DNA from: Brachionus plicatilis
Lineage: Eukaryota; Rotifera; Eurotatoria; Ploima; Brachionidae
Direction: 5' to 3'
DNA: 64,000 nucleotides
Assembly: GCA_010279815.1 (NCBI GenBank)
Contig: QEOQ01000508.1
Coordinates: 2,007,129-2,071,128 of the forward strand
Shown here: positions 10,264 to 19,018 of the stretch, piece by piece
How the letters are laid out: every line of letters begins with the position of its first letter
How positions within the stretch are numbered: the stretch's first letter is position 1
Made by a program: the position numbers and the translations under genes
The notes under the pieces: generated by a model
Seen by the model: only the letters and a program-made list of their open reading frames with translations
Told to the model about the DNA's origin: nothing
Database searches by the model: none

Positions 10264-10650
10264 TTAAAATAGTAATTTTAAACCTAAAAGGTTTAAAAAT
10301 ATTAAAAGAAAAAAATTAACAAAATCTTTTTGAGATGAATTGAAAGATTCATTGTTGCATCCATCGGTTCGACAGCATTCTAGACCTGAATTATCAGTAG
10401 ATGATTCGGTACAAGTTTTCTCACATGCTCTGTTAACAGTCACTTTTGAAAAAGACCAATCATCATTATTAAAATTCTCTCCAGAACCATATAATGAACA
10501 AAATGTTTCATCCGCTGCGCATTCCTTTAGGTCATTTGATTTAACTGTTAAACAGTTTTGGCAAACGTAACATCTCAATGCATTAGCACTGAATATTTGA
10601 AGTCCTATTAAATATAAACTTAAGACAATTTTGGCTGACAAAAAGAACAT
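10264..10650 (-). CDS. Ly6/uPAR-type three-finger surface protein (copy A)
   Basis: A 128-residue protein with a hydrophobic signal peptide (residues 1-25, ending ...SANA), a cysteine-rich middle beginning LRCYVCQNC and ending ECCRTDGCNN, and a hydrophobic tail (NFFLLIFLNLLGLKLLF). The L-x-C-x-x-C start and the terminal C-C...C-N pattern are the signature of the Ly6/uPAR (LU) domain, a disulfide-bonded three-finger fold. The hydrophobic tail suggests attachment to the outer membrane face by a GPI anchor. Compared with the copy at 25343-25690 it has a 13-residue longer loop between the fourth and fifth cysteines. Single exon, intact. The ligand is unknown; LU proteins range from receptor modulators to adhesion proteins. 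Confidence 0.8.
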   Translation of the reverse strand: MFFLSAKIVLSLYLIGLQIFSANALRCYVCQNCLTVKSNDLKECAADETFCSLYGSGENFNNDDWSFSKVTVNRACEKTCTESSTDNSGLECCRTDGCNNESFNSSQKDFVNFFLLIFLNLLGLKLLF

Positions 10651-11400
10651 TATCTTTCTTTTTTAAGCTTATTTCTATTTTTAAAATGAATTTTTTTTAA
10701 ATGAAAATAAACGAAAGTTTTTCGAATGTTTAAATAGCATGAATTAGACTATTAAATAAAATTACTTCTTCTGATTCTTATCTGATTATTCATTCAAAGT
10801 AAAAAAATGCACAATATCTTTTGAGTTAAATTAAAATAGCTAAGTAAATTAAGAAATAATTATCAATCATTTAGAAATTAGGCAACAATCACTTTGAATT
10901 CTTTTATTCTCTTTTATTTGAATCATTTTTTTTTAATTTGACAAAAATCTGGTTAAATTTTTTCTTATTTATTCATTTAATTTTAAATTTTAGTAATTCC
11001 AAAAATTATTCCTCCGGGTATTATTATAAAAAAATTTTATTTTATTCACTAATTTTTAGAAAAGACAGCACCTCAAGTTCTCACTTACAGCTTCGAATCG
11101 AAGGCTTAAAGGTTTAAATCTTTGTTTTAAAGGTCCAATACAGACCCACAATAAGATAAAGAAAGAATCGCATCAGCCAAAAAAATTTAAAATCTGAAAA
11201 ATGATCTTTTCTTTAATTTTTCATTGCGGCTAGAAACTATTTTCTATGTTCAATTATCAATTTAAAAGATTAATAATATATTTTTATAAGAAAACAATCA
11301 GTTATAAAATCAGAAATTTGCTGAAGATAATAATATTAAAATTGTTAATAATTGTCCCATTTTCTACGCTTGCTCAAAGGAAGGCGCTAATCTCTTTTTT
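10651..11400. other. Ly6 5' flank, duplicated
   Basis: Homologous to 25691-26330, with the shared phrase GAAAAGACAGCACCTCAA at about 11060 and 26096, and partly to 9748-10130. It is likely to hold the Ly6 promoter, since the similarity starts right at the start codon and extends at least 400 bp. No separate gene is seen; the open frame at 11246-11443 is not supported. Confidence 0.5.
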
Positions 11401-11504
11401 CAGTACCTTTAAAAAAATAAAAGTCTTTGGCTCGGACTTTTGAAAAAAGAAAAAAAGTCCGGACTTGCACTTGACTCGAGGCCTGTGACTTTTAAACAAC
11501 TCTG
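11401..11504. mobile_element. hAT-type MITE relic (right end)
   Basis: Ends with GACTTTTAAACAACTCTG, the right terminus of the MITE at 2412-2593, and holds internal GGACTT/AAGTCC phrases like it. The left end is degenerate (CAGTACCTTTAAAA) and the flanks show no matching 8-bp duplication. Confidence 0.55.
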
Positions 11505-11731
11505 ATCTAAAAAAGAAAAAAAAAAATTAATCATAAAATAAATTTTATTAAACTTTTAGATAAACAAAATTTTTTTATAATTTTTGAGAACCTTAATTAA
11601 TTTATTAAAAAAAAAAAACTTTCAAAATGTATTGAGAGGCCTAATTAAATTTAAATAATTAATTTCAAAAGAATTTTTGGAGAAAAAAAATAATCAAATT
11701 TAAATTATTTTATTAACTTGAATAAAACAGC

Positions 11732-13135
11732 CTAATTGCCTTCATACATTCTTAAGACATTGATTTGAGTCTTTAGATCGATTGCTTCATTAAAATTTAG
11801 ATCAATTCTAGACGGATAGACACTCTTCAAGCAGGAATTAGAATCGACTAGTCTAACTTGTTGAACTAAAATTGTGTGTCTTAACTTTTGTTCATCGCTT
11901 TGATCTATTTTTAAATATTCGACTTGCTCACTCAGATCAAGTTTAGACACAACTCCTGCCTCAAACATTCCAATAATTAGTTTTTCCATTACTTTTTTAC
12001 AAGAATCTATAGAATCAGAGCTTGTGATTTCGACCAAAATCTCTTTGGTGCTTGGAGACACGCGGGTTTTGTCAGCATTTGTCAAAGGTGGAAGGGAAAT
12101 AATTGCTTCTGAGTCTTCTAAATTAGCGAATTTGTTTTGCTTTTCTATCAATGTTAGATATTTATAGATTCCTGACAACTGATTGCGTTTTTTTGCTTTG
12201 CGTTCAGCTTCAGCTTCGTCCAGCAACTTGAAAAAAAATTCACTTGCCTGAATTGGATACTTTCTCCCCAATGGAACCAACTACAAAAATTTAATTCAAC
12301 TATTAGAAAAAATTAACTTTTAAAAAACCTCTATTTTAGTTGGATCTTCAGCCATATAACACAATTTATCCTTAATTTTTTGCAAATCATGAGTGGCTAT
12401 TGTGGCCAGAGTTCGCTTTTGACAATCTTCTTCATGCAATTTTGTCTTTAAAAAATTTTGATTTTATTCAAAACAAAAATCTTTTAAATTACTTGTAGGC
12501 TTAGGAATTTTTTTAAATTTCCAGCAGTCTCTAGGTCAATGGAGCGAAATATGGCGCAGAGAATAAACGGTCTCACATCATTTACCGAGTCACTAATTCT
12601 AATTTATTTGCAGATAAATTGTTGGTCCTGACAATGGTACACTTTTATCAGATCATATTCAGTGACTTGGTCTTGTTGTTTTTCTTTTTTTGAGCTTTGG
12701 TCTTGTCTTGGGATTTTTTTTTCAATTCTTCCGCATAAATCCGTTCTAAATATTCAATGATAGGCTTCATTTTATTCTGGTCGACCAATTTTTTGAGTCT
12801 GTTGTCCTTTAGTTTATTTTCTTTGAGAAGTAAATCTTTTAGCTTAATGCATTGGCACAAGTTAGCTGGAACTTGTTTAATATTATTGTTTTCTAAATTA
12901 AAGAGCTTGAGAGATGCGAGTTGGACTAGGTTTTCTGACAGTTCTTCTAATTGATTGAATGAAGAATTCAATTCAGCCAAATGCTCAAGTTTTTCCGAGC
13001 CTAAATCATCCGGCAGCGATTTAAAGCTGTTTCTGCTAATTTTTAAAACTGCAAGTTTTGACAGCTTATTCAAAGGGAACAAGGAAGTTAACTGATTTCC
13101 GCTTAGATTTACAGTGAATAATTCAGTTAAATTGC
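11732..13135 (-). pseudogene. LRRC47: LRRC47 pseudogene (copy A, 5'-truncated)
   Basis: This copy of the gene at 27434-29182 keeps exon 3 (12280-11732, 182 codons, open), exon 2 (12445-12329) and the last part of exon 1 (from 13135 to 12493), with all four splice borders intact. Exon 1 carries a one-base deletion in the T/A run near 12680, shifting the frame after KAQKKK. It also has a TAA stop at 12606-12604 where the other copy encodes Glu. The first 160 or so codons, including the start, are missing because homology ends at 13135. It cannot make LRRC47. The intact last exon may simply reflect recent duplication. Confidence 0.9.
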
Positions 13136-13155
13136 CTTAATTGCCTAGTTAAATC

Positions 13156-13871
13156 GCCGAAAAAACCATCAATTTGAAAAGCGACTGGCCAAAGGGCTAT
13201 TCCCGAAAAGGCGCAGCCTTGGAGCTGTTGGGCAGACATGACGAGGCTTTAAAAACCTACGAACAAGGTCTACAATTCGACCCGAACAACCAGTTACTGA
13301 AGGACGCCTTAAAAAACTGCAAAAATAATTTGGAGACTCCGCTAGGCTTTGGTGGAAGTGGGGGCATGAATCCATTCGCTGACCCAAAATTTTTGGCCAA
13401 TTTAGCCATGAACCCTAAAACCAGAGGTCTTCTGAGCGACCCAGAAGTTCAAAATTTACTCAAGGATTTGCAAAAGAATCCTAATGACATCGCGTAAATT
13501 TTTATTCTTATTTTTTTAATTTTAGATAAAAAATAAATGGCTAATTTAAAATTAAAGTAAGCTGTTGAATAATCCGAAGGCCTCACAGCTTTTGGGCGCC
13601 ATGTTCGGTGGAATGGGTGGCGGAGGCATGTTTGATAATGAAGAAATGCAGACAGAAGAATCTAGACCAACACCGGTGCCTGAGGAAAAAAAGCCTGAGC
13701 CAAAGCCCGAGCCAAAAGATGACCGAACGCCGGAACAACGTGAAGTGGCCAAGGAAAAAGACTTGGGAAATGAGGCATACAAGAAAAAAGACTTTGAAGC
13801 TGCTTTAAAGCACTACGATCGGGCCTCTGAACTAGAACCCACAAATATCACATACATGACAAACAAAGCTG
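13156..13871 (+). pseudogene. STIP1: Internal fragment of STIP1/Hop co-chaperone gene
   Basis: Two exons (13156-13493 and 13558-13871) with a 64-bp GT-AG intron encode the end of TPR1 (SDWPKGYSRKGAALELLGR), the DP1/STI1 region (NPFADPKFLANLAMNPKTRGLL...[10 protein letters not shown]), the Pro/Glu/Lys linker, and the first repeat of TPR2A ([21 protein letters not shown]). STIP1 normally bridges HSP70 and HSP90 and is about 540 residues; only about 217 codons are here. A TAA lies in frame just upstream (13150-13152), and after the donor at 13872 no further STIP1 exon follows. The intron is retained, so this is a DNA-level copy and not a retrocopy. It starts within 20 bp of the LRRC47 break, so one rearrangement probably created both ends. 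Confidence 0.88.
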
Positions 13872-14069
13872 GTAAAAATTTTTAAAAAATTTTATTTTTA
13901 TTTAAATTTTTTTATTTCAAAAATTTTATTTTAATTTTTACTTTTTGTTATGCCATCTTAAATTTTTAATATCCAAAAATTTTATTTTTTTTTAAATTTA
14001 TTTTTTACTATTTTTAGTTTGATAACTTCTAAAATTTATTTTAATTTTAACTTTTATTATGCCATCTTG

Positions 14070-14548
14070 AATTCAATCGTTTCAATTCAGAAAAATTTGA
14101 ATATCTTTTTTACTTTAAGGAATAATTTAGTTCTGTAAAATGCTTAATGTTTAAGCATTTTTGCTTAATCCGAAAATATTTATCTGCAAAAACTCTGCAA
14201 TGTACTTGCACACTTTTATTTATTTTATTTATTTAAAAAATAATTTAGGGGAGGACCCCTGGGCACGTCCGAATGGTTCTAGACCTTCGTTTAAGCCCTC
14301 ATGAAAATCTATGCTAGTATAAAAATTGACTGATTACAAAAGTATTAAAAAGGAACTTGGTGGAACTTGGTACTTGCACACTTGATTAGAATACTTTTAA
14401 ATAACGTGCAAAATGCAGAAAATTGCAGAGTATTTTGCTGACCTAGTTTACTGCATTAAGCAAATTTGCTTATAATTAAGCATTTTATAGAACTAAATTT
14501 TCTCTTTTAGTAAAAAAGTTTTTCTGAATTGAAATGATCGAATTGAAA
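14070..14548. repeat. Foldback element with about 140-bp arms
   Basis: Left arm about 14070-14215 and right arm about 14375-14548 are reverse complements over long stretches. Shared blocks are the TTTCAATTCAGAAA start, TTTAGTTCT(G/A)TAAAATGCTTAAT, TTTGCTTAAT, and ACTCTGCAAT near the inner end. The centre holds a LINE-type tail and hairpin in minus orientation (14211-14260) and a GC-richer stretch (GGGCACGTCCGAATGG), apparently a later insertion or the spacer of the element. Non-coding. Confidence 0.7.
14211..14260 (-). mobile_element. LINE-type 3' stem-loop with (AAAT)n tail, minus strand
   Basis: Read on the minus strand: a hairpin AGGGG-TCCT-CCCCT followed by AAATTATTTTTTAAATAAATAAAATAAAT. 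Same layout as at 1416-1455 but with a different paired stem. Confidence 0.4.
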
Positions 14549-14857
14549 CAAACTTCACAACCCCTTTTATTTTCAAGAAAGAACAATACTCTATTTGCAT
14601 TGAAATTTGGACCTTTTACTTAACAAATGAATTTGCAACGATTTTTTTTTAGCTAAGAAATATATAATGCATTTTTTTCTTTCACAAACAGTTCACTATA
14701 CAATTATACAATTAATTTCTGGCCAGAATTTCATTTCAAGTTAAGTAAAAGATCCAATAAGGGAGATATTTAAAAAAATTCAAAACTTGTAAAAGCACAC
14801 GTAGGCCAAAGAAACACTATAATTTATTTCATTCTTCTCGAATAAGTAACTGCAAGC

Positions 14858-17140
14858 ATGTCGAATCCTGACCCCTTCGAGTTATTAAAATCGAAAAAAT
14901 GGCCATCAATCACTAGAGCGCCACAGCAATGCGTGAAGGATCATCGTGACTGGATTAAGAGGCTAACAGAGGAGGTCTTGGGATTAAAGAGCGAGGTTGA
15001 GAGCCTAAAAACAATGTGCTCCAATAACGAAACTACTATCAACGAGCTGAACAAAACAAAACACCATAACGGCGTTACGAGAGGAACTCGCCATGTCTTC
15101 ATCGTCTCTTAAAAATGATCTTGAAGGTAACATCAAGAAAGAAGCAGAAGATGCTGCCAAGAACGTCACTTTGGCCGAAGTGCTAAAGCGTGGATTGAAC
15201 ACCAAAAGTTCGGACTTTGAGATCAATTACGCTCTTGGGAACAGTAAATTGATATGAGAGAAAGAGAAAAGAGCGAATAACATCATGATTTTCGGCCTCA
15301 AGTGCGACAATGACAAGCAACCTGACTGTCAAGTCAATGACTTAGTTGGTGTCTTGAGTGTGAACTCGTGTCAGGTCAAGCGAATAGTAAGATTTGCTGC
15401 TAAGAACTCGAACCAGACACGCCCTCCACCGGTCCTGTCGAGTTTGACAGTCCCAGCACCCGCGAGATTGAACTTAAATCAACACGTTCACTCAAAACTC
15501 ATGAGCGATTCGTCGGTGTACAAGTGGCGCCCCACCTGACGCTCAGTGAACGCCTCGGCCTCAAACTTGAACACAACGCATGCGTCGAGTTAAACAGCAA
15601 ACTAACAAACCTGCGGATAGTCCATTTGAGTGGCGTGTGCGCAGTGACGAGAAGACCAAGATTGATAAAAAAACAAAGCGCTTTTACAAAATCAGCATAA
15701 GGGCCGAACCGTCAACCAACCATATTGTTACTAACCATCTAACCAAGCCACAGTCCATTGATTTAGAGCACTGACATTTGTTCTGCAAGCTGCAAACAAA
15801 AGAGATCATTGCCTCATTTGATCTCGATGAATCAGTAGAACAAAACAGATCCGAAACAATCAAAAAAACAGTCAGCAAAGCATTGAACAACTCAACCGAC
15901 GCAACTTCCCTTAAGAATTTGAGCGACTCAGCTGTCTCCATTCGATCCGGAACGACCGTAGTATCAGTCAACAAGGTCTTGACCGACTCAACCGACTATA
16001 GTCGAACAGGAGCAACCAAAGCAGAAGTCAACAAGGCGTTGACAGACTTAACCGACTACAGTCGACCAGGAGCAACCAAAGCAGAAGCCTCAACTGACTC
16101 CAGTCGACCTGAAGCAACCAAAGAAAGAGTCAACAAGACCCTGACAAATTCAACTGACCCCAGTCGATTCGGAACGACCGAAGCAGCAATAATCTTATAT
16201 GTATCTCTAGGAATAAACAGCAACACTTATTATCAGGAAGTAAACAAATTTTTAACATTAATACTAAAGGATCTTAACCTGATCATAGATAGCTGGTGTT
16301 ACTCTTATGTTTCTTTTCCAATTCAGACAAACCTTTTTGACTGTGGTATTTTCATTTGTCTTTTTTTTCGATATTTTATCCATAGCGCCCAATTGTCCTT
16401 TAAACAGGATCAATTAGATGCCCTTCGTAAGCTTATTTTTCATGAAATTATCTCTAAAAGTCTTCTCTCTATTAATGGAATCGATAATTTATTTACTACC
16501 TCATATTCTTAATGACTTGATACAGAAAAATTAAACCAATCATCAAGATTAATTGGTTCCGACTTTGTCAACGATCTTATAGGAGTAACTAAAGCGACAG
16601 GAAATTTTTCTATTCTCCATTTCAATGTTAACAGATTTTTTAATAAAAAAGACCAAATATTCTCAGTCCTTTACTTAAGAATAATTGATATAATAATGCT
16701 CAATGAAACATTTCTTAATGAATTTATCCATCCTTTATCCTCTCTTAAGCATTCTTTCTACAATATCATACGTTTCGATAGGGAAAATGAAGAAGGTGGA
16801 AGTGTTCTCGTCTATGTTCGATACGAATACACTAAAAGGAAAACAAAAATTTTACCAACAATTGAAGGTATTTATCTTCAAATTTATTAAAAAAAATATG
16901 CTTTAATTTTCTCTCATGCTATAAAGCCCCAAACATACATTAATGATAGTGATTATCTAGATAAAATTGGAAATTTCCTCTTATTCATAAACATCGAAGA
17001 TCCCCTTTTTCTTATTGGAGATTTTAATATAGATTCTTTAAAAAAAATGAAATCTTTAATGTTTTCTTTCAAGTTATGGACTAAAAAACTTCGTTTTATG
17101 TCCAACTGGAGTCACAACAAATTTTTTTTAAAAAGAAAAT
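14858..17140 (+). mobile_element. Non-LTR retrotransposon, degenerate: ORF1 + Ulp1 protease segment + endonuclease
   Basis: Reading across frameshifts, the + strand encodes the following in order. (1) 14858-15260: a coiled-coil N terminus (LTEEVLGLKSEVESLKTM...). (2) 15270-15680: an L1-ORF1-like region, with NNIMIFGLK, RPPPV, a segment like the ORF1 C-terminal domain, and FEWRVRSDEKTKIDKK. (3) 15880-16195: about five imperfect 22-residue repeats (TDYSRPGATKAEVNKAL). (4) 16196-16512: the C-terminal half of a Ulp1/SENP C48 protease with the diagnostic FPIQTNLFDCGIFIC. (5) 16590-17130: an EEP endonuclease (FSILHFNVNRFFNKKDQ, IMLNETFLN, EEGGSVLVYV, FLIGDFNID). Sequence similarity stops before any reverse transcriptase. 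At least two frameshifts lie in ORF1 and stops separate (4) from (5). Base composition of 14850-16190 is markedly less AT-rich than its surroundings. Dead copy. Confidence 0.8.
15778..16512 (+). pseudogene. Repeat-rich linker fused to Ulp1-type cysteine protease half-domain
   Basis: The longest open frame of the retroelement (244 codons). Residues about 35-140 are degenerate Thr/Ser/Asp-rich repeats of roughly 22 residues, each with a core S(R)xGATKAEVNKAL. Residues about 140-244 match the C-terminal half of C48 proteases: the catalytic Cys in D-C-G, the oxyanion Gln in P-I-Q-T-N, and a following hydrophobic helix (ICLFFRYF). The N-terminal half with the catalytic HW is absent, and the place where the catalytic Asp should stand reads YVSLG, so the D is replaced by V. 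It would be inactive. C48 proteases remove SUMO-like modifiers; in mobile elements their role is uncertain. Confidence 0.7.
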
Positions 17141-17159
17141 AAATTCATAACAAGTACTT

Positions 17160-18505
17160 TGGCCTAATTTGTCTGAGTAGCAATTAGAAATTTTACACCA
17201 AATCTTTTCATAAATTTACTGAATTTTTGAAACAAGTATTCGTTTATATTAATTTAACTATACCAAACTGTTTCTAATTTTTAAATAGTTTGAGTAAAAA
17301 TATCAAAAAAATTACTTGTTTCAATTCTTATTGATTATTTATTAAATTTTCAGTGAGTCAGTTAAATTAATAAAAGAATTTTTGTCATTTCCAAAAAATC
17401 TGAAAATTATTTTTATAGTAATAATCAATCACTTTTAATTTGTTTTAAAAATTTTCATTTGAATTATGCGTTTAATTAAAAATTTATAAATTCTCAAAAA
17501 TTGTTCCTTCAAATGTTAATTAAAAAGTTTCTTTTTATTCATTGATTGTGAGCACTAAAATTCATTTAAAGACTTGATATTTTAATTGAAAAAAATCTAA
17601 AAAAGCTTAGTCTTTTTTTTCACTAATTTATTTTCAGCTGTATAAATTAATTTATATAATAATATTTTATTCAATGAATGTCTTGTATGCGATGTAAAAA
17701 TTTAAAAAAAAAATAATAAAATAAAGTAATTAAACAATTAGGACAAAAATAATTGTTAGACAAATGAATAGTACTTTTCCATATCTATATTAAAAACATT
17801 TTTAGCGTAAAATTATTTTATTATGATAAAATTGCTTTATAAATATAAAATACTTTTTCATTATAAAAAAACTGTATGAATGTAATCATTCAATCAATTT
17901 TTTTTTAGTTCGAAAAAAAAATTTAAATATCTAAAATTGACTTCTAAATTCCAAAAAAATCGACGCCTTTTTCTTTCATTTTGGTCTTTATCTTTATCTT
18001 GAAATAACCTGAGTGTCTTGAGTATCCATTCTTTGAATAAAACTACAATCGGATCCACTTTCCGGATCAAGCATTTTAGAATTTGGTGAAAAAATAAAAT
18101 CATAATTTGGGAAATAATTCTTAAAACAACAAAAAAATTATTTATAAAAATTTATTTTAAATACATTTAGCATTTTTATGGAGTAAATTTATTTTAGTGA
18201 TGAAAAAATTAGTTTTGGTTTCATAAACAATTTCTAGCCAAAAAGCTTTTTAACCATTTTTAGTGATACAATTTTAGCATTAGAATGTTTTGACAACAAA
18301 TTATTATTTATTTTTTTCCATTAAAAAAAGAAATATTATTGAAATATTATTAAAAACAAATTTTAAGCATTTAATTATGTCTAGAATTTCAACTGAAATT
18401 TAGCTATTGATGAAATCGAATACACTCTCGAATGATATTTAAATTCGATTTTTTTAAATTAAAAACGTATACATATGAAATTTAATATGAAATTAAAGCA
18501 ATGAG
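17160..18505. other. Non-coding, with a possible diverged Ly6-flank copy
   Basis: Very AT-rich. Between about 17360 and 17560 the order of phrases (GTTAAATTAA, AATAATCAATCAC, TTGAATTATGCGTTTAATT, CTCAAAAATTGTTCCTTC, TTTTTATTCATTGATTG) recalls the Ly6 5' flank at 10829-11055, suggesting a further old copy at low similarity. The 69-codon open frame at 17894-18103 has no recognisable features and is not supported. Confidence 0.35.
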
Positions 18506-19018
18506 AACCAAAACGAGTTGTTTGACTCATGTTGTGAATCTGGAGGATAATTTATATATTTAAAATATATATTTTGATTAATAAAAAATTTAATTATTGA
18601 AAAAATTGACCTATTATTGAACTCATTTGTTGCTAACACATATCAACTTCTTTAATATTTTAGATTAATTGCCAAAAAGCATTAGTGCTAAATTAGACTA
18701 AGATGAATAATTGTTTTTACAAATCCAATTTTGATATTTAAGTTTGAATATTTAAGTTTTTTTTTGTTTTTGGAAGGTCCAAAATTTAATTTTAAATAAG
18801 TTGAACAAATTTCATATTTTTTAACTAAAAAAAGCGATTAAAAAAAAATAGTGTCCATTTTTATTGATCTTTTATTTAATGCAAAATTAAAAAATAATTA
18901 AATCAGTTATTAATTTTTAAATGAAAAATCGAAAATAAAAAATGTATAAATAAGGTTTTAAACGAAAATAAAATCATTTTATAATTTTATGAGTATTTTT
19001 TTTTATTGAAATATATAT

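Larger units (their letters stand above)
2130..13135. repeat. Segmental duplication, copy A
   Basis: This block is a diverged direct copy of 18510-28840. Matching landmarks in the same order and orientation are the 3' flank and body of a 7TM receptor-like gene, about 600 bp of its 5' flank, a Ly6-type gene with its 5' flank, and LRRC47 with its 3' flank. Similarity ends abruptly at 13135 inside LRRC47 exon 1. Copy A contains three insertions missing from B: a hAT MITE at 2412-2593, a Mutator-like remnant at 4498-5818, and a piggyBac derivative at 6485-7451. The separate start codons and lesions show that the two copies evolve independently. They could still be separated alleles placed in tandem by assembly, but the amount of divergence in the flanks argues against that. 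Confidence 0.85.

Noticed and set aside
10264..10650. Ly6-type protein as a secreted three-finger venom-like protein
   Set aside because: The hydrophobic C-terminal tail suggests a membrane-anchored Ly6 protein; nothing else supports a venom role.
13172..13844. Several overlapping frames on both strands across the STIP1 fragment
   Set aside because: They are shadows of the GC-richer STIP1 exons.
17894..18103. 69-codon basic minus-strand frame (KRRRFFWNLE)
   Set aside because: No motif, no neighbours in frame, AT-rich context.
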